Notes: generated by a model not told the origin, from the sequence alone. A stretch of DNA of 64,000 nucleotides from CAZLRH01 sp964562015 (GCA_964562015.1 CAZLRH010000020.1:1-64000); one strand, 5' to 3'; shown: positions 33,500-42,450, counted from the first letter of the stretch. Numbers and translations are program-made.

Positions 33500-35950
33500 C
33501 TAGGCCGTGCCATCCGTCGGCGCACCTTCGGGGGCGCGATCCTGCGCGGGGGCCTGGGCTTCATGGCCGCCGTGGCCTTGCTGACCGCCCCGATCTCCAC
33601 CCCGGTCGGGTCCACGATCACCACCGCGGTCCGGCCCGCGGTCGCCGCGATAGCCGCCCCGGTCGCCGCCGCGATCTCCACCGCGGTCACCACGGAAGCC
33701 ACCACGATCTCCGCCGCGGTCCGGTCCACGGTCGCCGCGGAAACCGCCGCGATCACCGCCACGGTCCGGTCCACGGTCACCACCGCGTCCACCAAAGGAC
33801 GGTTTTTCGGTCGGAGTGTAGGGAATGCCCTTTTGCTCGCAGATGGCGGCGCGGCGCGACAGGCGCACCTTGCCCTTGTCGTCCACTCCGATGCATTTGA
33901 CGAGCATTTCGTCGCCGAGCTTGCACACGTCTTCCGCGCGATTGACGCGGAATTCGGCGAGCTCGGAGATGTGCACGAGGCCGTCGCGGCCCGGCAGGCA
34001 TTCGACGAACACGCCGAATTCCTTGATCGAGCGGACGATGCCTTTGTAAGTCTTGCCGACTTCGATGTCGCCGGTGACGGCCTCGATTTCCTGGCGCGCG
34101 CGTTGCAGCGAGGCCTGGTTGTTCGAGAAGATGTTCACGCGACCCGAGTTGTCGTCGGCGATGTCGATTTGCGCGCCGGAAACTTCGACGATGCGCTTGA
34201 TGTTCTTGCCGCCGGGGCCGATCAGCATGCCGATCTTCTCCGGGTCGATCATCACGCTCTCGATGCGCGGGGCGTGTTCGCGCAATTCCTTGCGCGGGCC
34301 GTCCTGCGTGCCGATCATGATTTCCAGAATTTTGTCGCGGGCGATTTTGTTCTGGGCGATGGCTTCCTTGGCGATGCTCAGCGGCAGGCCGTGGATCTTA
34401 AGGTCGAGCTGGAAGCCCGTGATGCCTTCCTTGGTGCCGCAGATCTTGAAGTCCATGTCGCCGAAATGGTCCTCGGCGCCGATGATGTCGGTGAGAATGC
34501 GGTAGTCGGTGATCTTGCCGTTCACTTCCTTCGACACGAGGCCGACGGAAATGCCGGACACCGGGGAGATGATGGGCACGCCGGCGTCCATGAGGGCGAG
34601 GCAGCCGCCGCATACCGAAGCCATCGAGGTGGAACCGTTGGACTCCATAATCTCGGAGACCAGGCGCACAGAGTAGGGGAACTCGTCCTCCGGCGGAATG
34701 ACGGGCAGGAGCGAACGCTCCGCGAGCGCGCCGTGGCCGATTTCGCGGCGTCCCGGCGTGCCGGTGCGGCCCGTCTCACCCACCGAGAACGGCGGGAAGT
34801 TGTAGTGCAGGATGAAGGACTTCGAGCGGGCGCCGCCCGTGACGCCGTCCATCTCCTGGGCGTCCTTGCTGGTGCCGAGCGTCGTGATGACGAGGCCCTG
34901 CGTTTCGCCGCGCTGGAAAATCGCGGAACCGTGCACACGGGGCAGCACGCCCACCTGGCACGAAATCGCGCGCAAGTCCGTGGGCCCGCGGCCATCCACG
35001 CGCTTGCCGGAATTGAGGATGTTTTCGCGGTAGAGTTTTTCCTGGAGGACTTCGAAGGCCAGGCGAATCTGGGCCTTGTCGAACTTCTCCTCGCCGATTT
35101 CCTTCTTCACGGCGGCCGCGGCTTCTTCCTTCAGGGCGGACACGGCGTTTTCGCGGTCCTGCTTCTTGTCCTGGAACACGGCGGCGGACAGACGGCTGCC
35201 CATGAGCTTGACGCACAGGTCCACGATTTTCGGGTCGGGCTTTTGCAGGGCGAACTCGCGCTTGGGCTTGCCGGCGCCCATTTCGCGGAGCTTCTTCTGG
35301 GCCGCGATGATTTTCTGGACGGCGGCGTGGGCGAATTCGAGCGCCTCGCAAAAACGCGCCTCGGGCATCTGGTCCGCGCTGCCTTCGATCATCATCATGT
35401 CGTTTTCATTGCCGACGTACACGAGGTCGAGGCGGGATTCGAAGACTTCCTCGTTGGTCGGGTTCAGCACAAACTGGCCGTTGATTTCGCCGACGCGGAC
35501 GCACCCGATGGGGCCGTTCCACGGAATGTCGGACAGATAAACCGCGGCGGAGGCGCCGTTGACCATGAGCACGTCGGGCTCGTTCATCAAATCGGTGGAG
35601 AACAGGTAGCCGAGCACCTGCACTTCATTGAGAAAGCCCTGGGGGAAGAGCGGGCGCAGGGGGCGGTCGCACAGGCGGGAAGTCAGGACTTCCTTTTCCG
35701 TGGGCCGGCCTTCGCGCTTGAAGTAGCCGCCGGGGAACCGGCCGGCCGCCGCGAACTTGTCGCGGTAGTCCACCGTGAGCGGGAAGAAGTCCTGGTCGGG
35801 GCTGCGCAGGCTGTTGGCGACGGTGGCGGCGACGAACACGGTCGTCTCGCCTTTTTGGATGGTGACGGCCCCATTGGCCTGCCGGGCGATGCTCCCGGAC
35901 GCGATGGTGATGCCGAGGCCTTCGACCTCGACCGAGTATTGTTGTTTCAT
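33500..35950 (-). CDS. pnp: Polyribonucleotide nucleotidyltransferase (PNPase) with RGD/RGG-rich tail
   Basis: 816 aa from ATG 35950. 3'-5' phosphorolytic exoribonuclease. Two RNase PH domains (about 10-230 and 310-540) are linked by an all-alpha region. The KH domain has IGMLIGPGGKNIKRI (about 560-575). The S1 domain follows (VGKTYKGIVRSIKEFGVFVE ... DGLVHISELAE). After S1 the last 110 residues or so are repeats of Gly, Arg, Asp and Phe (GGDRGGFRGDRGPDRGG pattern), then an Ala/Gln/Pro-rich end. About 700 aa is usual, so the tail is extra. It lies downstream of rpsO in the classical rpsO-pnp order. Confidence 0.95.
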   Translation of the reverse strand: MKQQYSVEVEGLGITIASGSIARQANGAVTIQKGETTVFVAATVANSLRSPDQDFFPLTVDYRDKFAAAGRFPGGYFKREGRPTEKEVLTSRLCDRPLRPLFPQGFLNEVQVLGYLFSTDLMNEPDVLMVNGASAAVYLSDIPWNGPIGCVRVGEINGQFVLNPTNEEVFESRLDLVYVGNENDMMMIEGSADQMPEARFCEALEFAHAAVQKIIAAQKKLREMGAGKPKREFALQKPDPKIVDLCVKLMGSRLSAAVFQDKKQDRENAVSALKEEAAAAVKKEIGEEKFDKAQIRLAFEVLQEKLYRENILNSGKRVDGRGPTDLRAISCQVGVLPRVHGSAIFQRGETQGLVITTLGTSKDAQEMDGVTGGARSKSFILHYNFPPFSVGETGRTGTPGRREIGHGALAERSLLPVIPPEDEFPYSVRLVSEIMESNGSTSMASVCGGCLALMDAGVPIISPVSGISVGLVSKEVNGKITDYRILTDIIGAEDHFGDMDFKICGTKEGITGFQLDLKIHGLPLSIAKEAIAQNKIARDKILEIMIGTQDGPRKELREHAPRIESVMIDPEKIGMLIGPGGKNIKRIVEVSGAQIDIADDNSGRVNIFSNNQASLQRARQEIEAVTGDIEVGKTYKGIVRSIKEFGVFVECLPGRDGLVHISELAEFRVNRAEDVCKLGDEMLVKCIGVDDKGKVRLSRRAAICEQKGIPYTPTEKPSFGGRGGDRGPDRGGDRGGFRGDRGPDRGGDRGGFRGDRGGDRGGDRGGYRGDRGPDRGGDRGPDRGGDRGGQQGHGGHEAQAPAQDRAPEGAPTDGTA

Positions 35951-36150
35951 GATGAGGAGGCGCACATCGGTGCGCTTAGTATTCTATGTTATTTAGTGAG
36001 ATTGGTTGGCCGCCGGTTGGAGGCGGGCCGGCTGGGCGCACGCGGACCGGGGCGGGAACCGGAGGTTCTCGCGGCGGGGCGGGGGCAACGGCAGGCAGCC
36101 TGCGGGCACGGTGGGCAAACGCGGGCGCGAGGCCCGGGTGGGGGAGGCGG

Positions 36151-36417
36151 CTACTTGCGCAAGTTCAACTTCTGGAGCACTTCGTTGTATTTGTCCAATT
36201 GGTGCTTTTTGAGGTAGTTCAACAGCTTGCGGCGCCGGCTGGTCATGGTCAAAAGGCCGCGGCGGCTGTGAAAGTCCTTGCGATGGTCGCGCAGGTGCCC
36301 GGTCAAATGGGCAATGCGCGCCGACAATAGCGCGATCTGCACTTCGCACGAGCCAGTGTCTTGCTCGTGGGTGCGGAAGTTAGTGATAATTTCTTCTTTG
36401 TTAACGACTTCGGGCAT
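36151..36417 (-). CDS. rpsO: 30S ribosomal protein S15
   Basis: 88 aa, the standard S15 length. Motifs: FRTHEQDTGSCEVQIALLSARI, LTGHLRDHRKDFHSRRGLL and RRRKLLNYLKKHQLDKY. It binds the central domain of 16S rRNA. ATG 36417 was chosen because it gives the normal N-terminus; a longer reading upstream is a shadow. The gene is followed after about 200 nt of very GC-rich spacer by pnp. In other bacteria that spacer holds an RNase III/PNPase autoregulatory site; no specific hairpin is claimed here. Confidence 0.95.
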   Translation of the reverse strand: MPEVVNKEEIITNFRTHEQDTGSCEVQIALLSARIAHLTGHLRDHRKDFHSRRGLLTMTSRRRKLLNYLKKHQLDKYNEVLQKLNLRK

Positions 36418-36652
36418 GGTTTTGGTTTTCGCCGACGCACGACCAACGGGCTCCGAACCATCGGAACCGCAGCCCCAGCTACGCGCCGGAACCGCCGTTG
36501 TCGCCAAATCCGGAGCTTTTCGGGCAGAGAACCTGAAAAGGACCCGATTTGGCGGGCCGCGGAGCCGACCAGACCGCAGAACGGCTGTCCGGCTCTAACG
36601 CAAGCGGCGATTCAACCCCATCGTTCGGGCCGACGCAAGCGGAATTTCCCGC

Positions 36653-37060
36653 CTACCCCGCCCGCCAATTCAGGGCCTGAATGACTTGCCCGCCGGGCAA
36701 CTGGTGGATGCGCGCGAGGATTTCCTTCTCTTTAAAGGTCAGTTCCTGGCGCAACATCGGGTTGGCCACTTGTATTAGAAGGACGGCCCCGCCGCCGATG
36801 ACCACTTGCGGGCGGCTGCGGTGCGCGGCGTGCTCGCCCACGATGTCTTTCCAATTGCGCGCAATGGTGTCCTCCACGCGTTCCTGGCCGATTTTGTAGT
36901 GCTCCTCCAATAACTCGATGAGATTGCCCAACGCAAAGGCCGGGCGCACGCGCGAGCGGCTGCGGTCCGCCGGCAGGCCGCGCAGGCCGGCGATGAGGTT
37001 GTTGGTCTCGCGCGAGAATTCCACCCGCCCATTAGGCCAGTGACGGCAGCAGGTCGTCAA
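36653..37060 (-). CDS. DciA-like protein (DUF721), putative replicative helicase loader
   Basis: About 135 aa if read from ATG 37060; GTG 37024 would avoid most of the 29-nt overlap with the HAD gene. The domain RPAFALGNLIELLEEHYKIG, IARNWKDIVGEHAAHRSRP, GGAVLLIQVANPMLRQEL and KEKEILARIHQLPG matches the DUF721/DciA family. Members of that family interact with replicative helicase DnaB in bacteria lacking DnaC. The start is uncertain; the family assignment is good. Confidence 0.82.
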   Translation of the reverse strand: MTTCCRHWPNGRVEFSRETNNLIAGLRGLPADRSRSRVRPAFALGNLIELLEEHYKIGQERVEDTIARNWKDIVGEHAAHRSRPQVVIGGGAVLLIQVANPMLRQELTFKEKEILARIHQLPGGQVIQALNWRAG

Positions 37061-37736
37061 GCCGCGTGACGTAGGCGGCCGACGGCAGGGGCGCGGGCGG
37101 GCCGGGGGCGACGAGGACCGCCTGCCAGCCGGCGGCCTGCGCGGCGAGATAGTCCTGTTCCAGGCTGTCGCCGACGTGTAAAATATTTTTCGGCGAAAGA
37201 TTCAGCGCCTTTTCCACCGCCCGGAAAGCGCGCGGGTCCGGCTTTTCCGCGCCGATTTCACTGGAGACAAACACCCCGCGAAAATGCCGGGCCCAGCCGA
37301 GTTCGGCCAAGACTCGATGCAGCCGCGCGTCCCAATTCGAGAAGACGGCGGCCGTCCTTCCACCGAGGTTGCCGATCAATTCTCCCGCGCCGGGCAATGG
37401 CCGCCAGCGTCGGGCTTGGGCGAATTCGGCCCAGAGTTCGGCGAAAAAGTTGGGGAAAAGGGCTGCGGGGCATTCAGGCGAGACGCTGCGCAGGGCCATC
37501 TCGCGCCAGAAAGCCAGTTCCGTGGCTTCATTGATGACGGCCCGCGGATGCGCGCGCAGCAGGCTGAAGGCCTGGCGAAAACGAGTTTCAATGACACTCG
37601 GCGCGAGCTCGACTTGATGGCGCAGCAGTATTTCCGCATACACCGCGCCGACGCTGGGGTGGGGCGTCAGCAGCGTTCCGCCAACGTCGAAGCTCACCGC
37701 CTGCACGCGGGCGAAATCAAGTTCAGCGAGGCTCAC
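37032..37736 (-). CDS. HAD-superfamily hydrolase
   Basis: 234 aa from GTG 37736, which overlaps the upstream glycosyltransferase stop (GTGA). Motif I is FDVGGTLLTP; the nucleophile is the first Asp, while the usual second Asp is replaced by Gly, a variant also seen in HDHD3-like proteins. Motif II lies near AAVFSNWDARL, the motif III lysine and motif IV lie in GAEKPDPRAF and LHVGDSLEQDYLAAQAAGW. The cap domain is helical. It is probably a phosphatase for a small phosphorylated metabolite; the substrate is unknown. Confidence 0.88.
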   Translation of the reverse strand: MSLAELDFARVQAVSFDVGGTLLTPHPSVGAVYAEILLRHQVELAPSVIETRFRQAFSLLRAHPRAVINEATELAFWREMALRSVSPECPAALFPNFFAELWAEFAQARRWRPLPGAGELIGNLGGRTAAVFSNWDARLHRVLAELGWARHFRGVFVSSEIGAEKPDPRAFRAVEKALNLSPKNILHVGDSLEQDYLAAQAAGWQAVLVAPGPPAPLPSAAYVTRLDDLLPSLA

Positions 37737-38536
37737 GTTTTTTTGACGGACGATAAATGCAAATTCAGCCCGTTTTCGCAACGGACTTTTTTGGTTAAAA
37801 TGGTTTCCTGCAACCGGCGCAGGCTGTCGGGCACATGGTCCTTGTTGAGCTGCGGATGGTTGAGATGAAAGACCAGCGCGCGCCCGTACACGAATTTGCG
37901 CTGACGTCCGAGATGATACAGCCGCGTGCCCAAATCGCTGTCTTCGCCGATGCCCCAGCCCTCGAAGGCCTCATCGAAGCCGTTGACCGCCACCAGGTCG
38001 TCACGCCAGATGCCGAGATTGCAGCCAATGAGCCCGCGTTGCGCCTGGTTGCGCCGGATGACGGGCACCGGCCAGCGAATGCCTTTCAACATCCCGTGCA
38101 GTTTGCCAGTGAGCGCCAAGTGCGGCAATGTGGTGCGGCCCGCCAACAGGTCAGCCACCTTCGTTTCATCCACAAACGCGCGGCGACCCTGCACAAAAGT
38201 TCCGCGCTCGGCGAGGGCGAGGTGATCCTGGGTGAAGCGCCGGGCCGGCAGGCAATCCCCATCGAGAAACACCACGTAATCGCCTGTCGCCACCGCGACG
38301 GCGGCATTCAAGATGCGCGTCTTGCGAAAGCCTTTGTCCTCATGCCAGGCATGTTTGACGGTCAGTGGGCCTTCCTTCATCCACTTCTCGACCACCGCGC
38401 GCGTCGCCGGACCGGAGCCGTCGTCCGCGACAATGACTTCATCGGGCCGCGCTGTGCCGTCCCCCGCCAGCCGGGCGAAAATCGCATCGAGCGGCGCCGG
38501 ATTATTATAAGTGCTGACGATGAGCGAAAGACGCAT
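37733..38536 (-). CDS. Family 2 glycosyltransferase
   Basis: 267 aa. The N-terminus MRLSLIVSTYNNPAPLDAIF is a GT-A nucleotide-binding start. VIVADDGSGPATR and the metal-binding FLDGDCLPA (DxD) follow. GCNLGIWRDDLVAVNGFDEAFEGWGIGEDSDL is the acceptor/catalytic region with the ED motif, as in the chondroitin-polymerase-like GT2/GT27 group. It should add a sugar to a surface glycan; donor and acceptor are unknown. It overlaps the HAD gene by 4 nt and is preceded by a period-9 palindrome. Confidence 0.9.
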   Translation of the reverse strand: MRLSLIVSTYNNPAPLDAIFARLAGDGTARPDEVIVADDGSGPATRAVVEKWMKEGPLTVKHAWHEDKGFRKTRILNAAVAVATGDYVVFLDGDCLPARRFTQDHLALAERGTFVQGRRAFVDETKVADLLAGRTTLPHLALTGKLHGMLKGIRWPVPVIRRNQAQRGLIGCNLGIWRDDLVAVNGFDEAFEGWGIGEDSDLGTRLYHLGRQRKFVYGRALVFHLNHPQLNKDHVPDSLRRLQETILTKKVRCENGLNLHLSSVKKT

Positions 38537-38550
38537 GAAAACTGAGGAGA

Positions 38551-38628
38551 GACAGAATTAACAGAATTTGCAGAATGAAGTTAGTCCGAAAATTTCTCTT
38601 AATTCTTAGGAATTTTGTAAATTCTGTC
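38551..38628. repeat. Period-9 palindrome, family B copy 2
   Basis: The left arm is GACA then GAATTAACA, GAATTTGCA, GAATGAAG; the right arm read on the minus strand is GACA, GAATTTACA, AAATT. It is the same family as the element in the rho leader. It lies between two glycosyltransferase genes that otherwise look like one operon. Confidence 0.83.
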
Positions 38629-38662
38629 CAAAAACTCTTAAAAACTTGATATCCGATTTCAA

Positions 38663-39457
38663 CTACTGTGTTTCGCTGGGCATTTTATCTTTCATGTCGT
38701 GTTCAAACAGCAACGCGTAGCGGTAAAAGGTCGCGAAGCTGGTGTAAAAAGCGATGTAGAGGCCGGGGAAGCCGTCGAGAAAACCGCGTCGCAAAATGTA
38801 GGCGCGGAAGAACCGCCATTTCGCGCGGAAGAGCGCGTTCACCGACGACCATTGCGCGCCGCGCTCCAGTTGGCGTTTCAGGAAAATGTCGCCGAAATAA
38901 CCGACCTTCGCCAGATGCTCGCGCAGGCTGGGGCAGGTGTAGTGGTGCAAATCCCCCACAAGTTTCGCGGCGGCGCCGTCCAATTCCATTTTGTCATGCT
39001 CGCGGCTGCCCGCCCATTTGCCCTTTCCGCGCCGAATGAGGCGCAGGCTGTGGTCGGGGTACCAATCGCCGTGGGTAATCCAGCGCCCGAGAAACCAGAC
39101 CTTGCGCGCGAAATAGGCGCCCGCGTACTGCGGATCGTTTCGGCGAATAAAGTTATGAATGCTCGCGGCCAGCGTTGGGGAGACTTCCTCGTCGGCATCG
39201 ATGCACAGCACCCAGGGTTGGGTGGCGTAACCGAGCGCGATATTTTTCTGGTCGCGGTGGCCCAGCCACGCGTGTTCAAAAACTTTTGCGCCGTAACTTT
39301 TTGCGAGAGCGGCGGTGTTGTCCGTGCAGTCATTGATGACCACCACAATTTCGCCCGCCAGTGGCGCAGCACTGTCCAGGCAGCGCGGAAGGTTGGCGGC
39401 CTCGTTGCGCGCAATCAGCACGAGGCTCAGCGGAAGTTTTTCGACGGCGGCGCTCAT
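38663..39457 (-). CDS. Family 2 glycosyltransferase, WaaE/KdtX-like
   Basis: 264 aa from ATG 39457; the long upstream reading is a shadow of the next gene. LSLVLIARNEAANLPRCLDS, VVVINDCTDNTAAL, VLCIDADEEVSPTL (metal-binding DAD) and HGDWYPDHSLRLIRRGKGKW define the GT2 subfamily of LPS core beta-1,4-glucosyltransferases (WaaE/KdtX-like). HHYTCPSLREHLAKVGYF and a hydrophobic C-terminal segment fit the family. It lies next to a GT9 heptosyltransferase, which supports a role in LPS core assembly. Confidence 0.9.
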   Translation of the reverse strand: MSAAVEKLPLSLVLIARNEAANLPRCLDSAAPLAGEIVVVINDCTDNTAALAKSYGAKVFEHAWLGHRDQKNIALGYATQPWVLCIDADEEVSPTLAASIHNFIRRNDPQYAGAYFARKVWFLGRWITHGDWYPDHSLRLIRRGKGKWAGSREHDKMELDGAAAKLVGDLHHYTCPSLREHLAKVGYFGDIFLKRQLERGAQWSSVNALFRAKWRFFRAYILRRGFLDGFPGLYIAFYTSFATFYRYALLFEHDMKDKMPSETQ

Positions 39458-39464
39458 GGAGGCT

Positions 39465-40481
39465 TTACGCGTTTTGACCGAGGGCTTGCAGGAGGCAAGC
39501 CCACACCGCGCCGGGCTTGATCGCGGCGATGCACGGCTGCGCCGCGCGGCACTGGTGCCAATGCCCGCTGCACGGGCACAGGCCGCCTTGCACCGCCTGA
39601 TGTTTTTCGCCCAACGGGGCCCAGCGCGACGCCGCGGTCGGCCCAAACAACCCGATGGTCGGCACGCCGAGGCCGGCGGCGAGATGCAGCGGGGCGGTGT
39701 CCGGCGAGACAAAAACATGCGCGCGCGCCAGCACGGCGAGGAACAGATCGAGGCTGGCCGTGGCGGGCAGAATCGGAGCCCCTGGCAGCGTTTTCCGCAA
39801 TTCTTCCAGCAGGGCTTGTTCGCGCGCGGTGGGCCCGGCGGAAAAAACCACGGCGATTTTCGCGGCCTGCGCGCGCCGGTAGAGTTCCGCCCAATGCGCG
39901 ACGGGCCATTCCTTTTTCGCCTGGCTGGTGGAGAGATGAAAAAGCACGGGCCGGCCGGGCAAAAGCTTGGCCGCCTCGTCGGCAAGCTTCGGGTCGGCGC
40001 GCGTTTCGAGGCGCGGTTCCGTCGGAAACGGCACGTCCCACGCGCTCAACACCTGCAAGTCGCGCACGATTTCGTGGCGGGTGGGATCGGCTTCCTCAAC
40101 ACATTGCGTGTACGCCAGCCGCCGCACGAGAAAACCCTTTTGCGGACGCACCCCAAGCCTTTCTTTTGCGCCGATGAGCCGGCTCAAAATGGCCCCGCGA
40201 TCGTTGCCGACAAAGTCCACGCTGCGGGTGAATTTTTCCTTTTGCAGGGCGCGGATGACAGGCCAGCTCGTGCCCAGGCGCGCCTTGCCCCGCGTGCGCG
40301 GGAGCGCCCAGACTCTATCCAGCCACGGGAGGCCGCGCAGAATGGGCGCAGCCTCTTCCGCGACCAGGGCATGCAGCTCCGCCTGCGGCCAATGCGCGCG
40401 CAACGCCCGCATCGCGGGCACCGCCACCGCCACGTCGCCGAGGTACTTGAAAACCAGCACGAGGATTTTTGTCTTGGACAC
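39465..40481 (-). CDS. Glycosyltransferase family 9 (heptosyltransferase)
   Basis: 338 aa from GTG 40481; ATG 40514 is an alternative. N-terminal KILVLVFKYLGDVAVAVPAMRAL is the GT9 start. The C-terminal half has VLFHLSTSQAKKEWPVAHWAEL, VFVSPDTAPLHLAAGLGVPTIGLFGPT and a cysteine-rich end (CPCSGHWHQC). The family transfers heptose from ADP-heptose to LPS inner core. It lies 7 nt upstream of the WaaE-like gene and is divergent from the FkbM gene, with only 73 nt between starts. Confidence 0.92.
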   Translation of the reverse strand: MSKTKILVLVFKYLGDVAVAVPAMRALRAHWPQAELHALVAEEAAPILRGLPWLDRVWALPRTRGKARLGTSWPVIRALQKEKFTRSVDFVGNDRGAILSRLIGAKERLGVRPQKGFLVRRLAYTQCVEEADPTRHEIVRDLQVLSAWDVPFPTEPRLETRADPKLADEAAKLLPGRPVLFHLSTSQAKKEWPVAHWAELYRRAQAAKIAVVFSAGPTAREQALLEELRKTLPGAPILPATASLDLFLAVLARAHVFVSPDTAPLHLAAGLGVPTIGLFGPTAASRWAPLGEKHQAVQGGLCPCSGHWHQCRAAQPCIAAIKPGAVWACLLQALGQNA

Positions 40482-40554
40482 CGCCCCGAGAACATGGTGA
40501 AAATGCGGGCACATTCCAAGCCCAGACCCCGCTGGGCTCACCGGCCCTCCTTTC

Positions 40555-41265
40555 ATGCCCACCGCGGATCCCGAACAATTAGAAAAACAGGCCATTCTCG
40601 ACTTCTTCGGCCGGCGGGCCGACGGGTATTTTGTCGAGGTCGGTGCCAACGACCCGCGCCTGCTCTCCCAGACGTGGTTTCTGGAACAACTGGGCTGGAC
40701 GGGCCTGCTCGTGGAACCGCTCGAGACGCTTTATCAAAGGCTCGCCGTGGAAAGGCCTTGCTCCCGTGTCGTGCGCGCGGCCTGCGCCGGGCCGGAGCAA
40801 CGCGGCACCGGAAAATTTCACCTCGCGCAGAGCACGCTCATGGGCACGCTCCAGCCCCACGTCGATGATCAGGGCGTGCGGTACGTCGGCGAAGAAACCG
40901 TGCCCATCGTCACGCTCGACGATTTGCTTCAGCAGGCGCCGCCCGCGCGCGTGGATCTCGTGTCTATTGATGTCGAAGGCACGGAACTCGATGTGCTGCG
41001 CGGTTTCGATCTCCCGCGCTGGCGTCCCGAGCTCATTTTGATCGAGGACAAGGTGAACAATCTCGAAAAGCACCATCATCTGCTCGGATTCGGCTACCGG
41101 CTGCTGCGGCGTACGGGCTTTAATTCCTGGTACGTGCCGCGCGGCCATCCGGCGCAATCTCCGCCCGGGGAGCGCTGGCGCCTCCTGCGCAAATATTATC
41201 TCGGCCTGCCCTTCCGCCAAATCAAACGCGCCTGGCAGGCGAAGCGAAGGCAGAACGCAAAATGA
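40555..41265 (+). CDS. FkbM-family methyltransferase
   Basis: 236 aa. The SAM-binding segment DGYFVEVGANDPRLLSQTWFLEQLGW, then GLLVEPLETLYQRL, VPIVTLDDLL and DLVSIDVEGTELDVLRGFDL, are the FkbM hallmarks. These enzymes usually O-methylate sugars or polyketides. The last residues (AKRRQNAK) and the stop are encoded by the first units of a heptamer-repeat palindrome, so the native C-terminus may have been altered by the repeat. It is followed by a GT9 and a GT10 gene on the same strand. Confidence 0.92.
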   Translation: MPTADPEQLEKQAILDFFGRRADGYFVEVGANDPRLLSQTWFLEQLGWTGLLVEPLETLYQRLAVERPCSRVVRAACAGPEQRGTGKFHLAQSTLMGTLQPHVDDQGVRYVGEETVPIVTLDDLLQQAPPARVDLVSIDVEGTELDVLRGFDLPRWRPELILIEDKVNNLEKHHHLLGFGYRLLRRTGFNSWYVPRGHPAQSPPGERWRLLRKYYLGLPFRQIKRAWQAKRRQNAK

Positions 41266-41402
41266 AGAAGGCTGAATGAAAAACGAAAAATGCAGAAAAA
41301 CGGCCATTCCCTTCCTATAATTTCCATTTCATTTCGCCGAGAATCTTCCTCCTGCGTTCTTTCCGTTTCCGACTTTTGCATTCTGCCTTTTAACTTCTGC
41401 AT
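41250..41402. repeat. Heptamer-based palindrome between FkbM and GT9 genes
   Basis: The left arm reads in 7-nt units: GCAGAAC, GCAAAAT, GAAGAAG, GCTGAAT, GAAAAAC, GAAAAAT, GCAGAAA. The right arm read on the minus strand gives GCAGAAG, TTAAAAG, GCAGAAT, GCAAAAG, TCGGAAA, CGGAAAG. The consensus is close to that of the array inside coaE. It overlaps the last codons of FkbM and ends 7 nt before the next ATG. Confidence 0.8.
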
Positions 41403-41409
41403 ATCCTCC

Positions 41410-42450
41410 ATGCCTCGCCCCGGCCGTGAATTCTACGCCCTGCTTCCGGAATCCCCCCGGCTGCTCGTGGTGGATTTGGGTTTTTTGGGTGATACCATCC
41501 ATCTCATCCCCGCGCTGCATGTCATCCGTCAGGCGAAACCCGGCGCGCGGATCGAAGTCCTCGTGGCCGAGCATATTAAGAGCATTCTCGAAGTCTGCCC
41601 CTGGCTCGATGGCGTGCGCGGCTATCCCCGTTTCCCGCAAGGGCCGCGCTGGTATGAGGACATTGGCCGCGTGCGCAAGTTGCATGGCGAAAAATTTGAC
41701 GCCGTGATCAATCTCAATGGTTCCGATCGTTCAAGCCTGTTGACGTGGGCCACCGGCGCCCCATTGCGTCTGGGTCGCTTGCCGCCGAAAACAGCCTGGT
41801 TCTGGCCGCATTGTTTCACCCACACGGTGGACGTACCGCATGGACGCCAGCCGGTTTTCCGCCAGCGGTGGGATGCGCTCGGCGCCGCCGGTTTTCCGCT
41901 GCCGGCCAGCGGTCCGGTTTTCCCCATCGAAATCAAGCGCGAGACGGAAAAGAAACTCGACGGCCTGCTGGGTGACCAGCGGGCCTTTGCGCATGTGAGT
42001 CCCTTTGCGACGCAGGACGAAAAGGAATTGCCCCTCGCGCAACTCGCCGAGTTTCTCAACGCCGCGGCGGCGGCCCGGCCCGACCTTGCCCTCGTGCTTT
42101 CGACTTCTCCCTCGGCGCGCGAAAGGGAGAAACTCGCCGAATTGCGTCGGCTTTTGAAATTCGAACCGTGGCGGGTATTTGCTGGCGATTTGAATCTGGT
42201 GGAATTTGCCGCCCTCGTCCGCCGCGCGCGCGTGCATCTCGGTGGCGATTCCGGCGCACTCCACGTGGCGCTGATGACCGGTACGCCGACGGTCTCGTGG
42301 TTCCGCGATTATGCTGGGCGCGTGGAATGGCAACCCACGGGCCTGACCCATCGCAGCGTGCTGGGCCAGCCGTCGCCCGCCGGGCTCACCGGCGTGGCCA
42401 CTGGCGATTTGCTCACTGCTTACGCGGCCGCACTGGCCGGGGTCGCATGA
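41410..42450 (+). CDS. Glycosyltransferase family 9 (heptosyltransferase)
   Basis: 346 aa from ATG 41410. RLLVVDLGFLGDTIHLIPALHVIRQ starts the GT9 fold; FDAVINLNGSDRSSLL and VHLGGDSGALHVALMTGTPTVSWF are the conserved N- and C-domain loops. It is probably an LPS core or related glycan heptosyltransferase. It overlaps the next gene by four bases (ATGA), so the two are coupled. A heptamer-repeat palindrome separates it from the upstream FkbM gene. Confidence 0.9.
   Translation: MPRPGREFYALLPESPRLLVVDLGFLGDTIHLIPALHVIRQAKPGARIEVLVAEHIKSILEVCPWLDGVRGYPRFPQGPRWYEDIGRVRKLHGEKFDAVINLNGSDRSSLLTWATGAPLRLGRLPPKTAWFWPHCFTHTVDVPHGRQPVFRQRWDALGAAGFPLPASGPVFPIEIKRETEKKLDGLLGDQRAFAHVSPFATQDEKELPLAQLAEFLNAAAAARPDLALVLSTSPSAREREKLAELRRLLKFEPWRVFAGDLNLVEFAALVRRARVHLGGDSGALHVALMTGTPTVSWFRDYAGRVEWQPTGLTHRSVLGQPSPAGLTGVATGDLLTAYAAALAGVA

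Noticed and set aside
33563..36217. 884-codon open frame antisense to pnp
   Set aside because: High third-position GC in pnp removes stops on the opposite strand. The translation has no domain, and the pnp strand is unambiguous.
36598..36642. Direct repeat ACGCAAGCGG, 35 bp apart, upstream of rpsO
   Set aside because: Two copies of a 10-mer in GC-rich DNA is weak evidence. No palindrome or known operator form accompanies it.
38663..39985. Extending the WaaE-like GT2 upstream to a 440-aa protein
   Set aside because: The extra N-terminal 176 residues are an out-of-frame reading of the GT9 gene. ATG 39457 gives the normal GT2 start.
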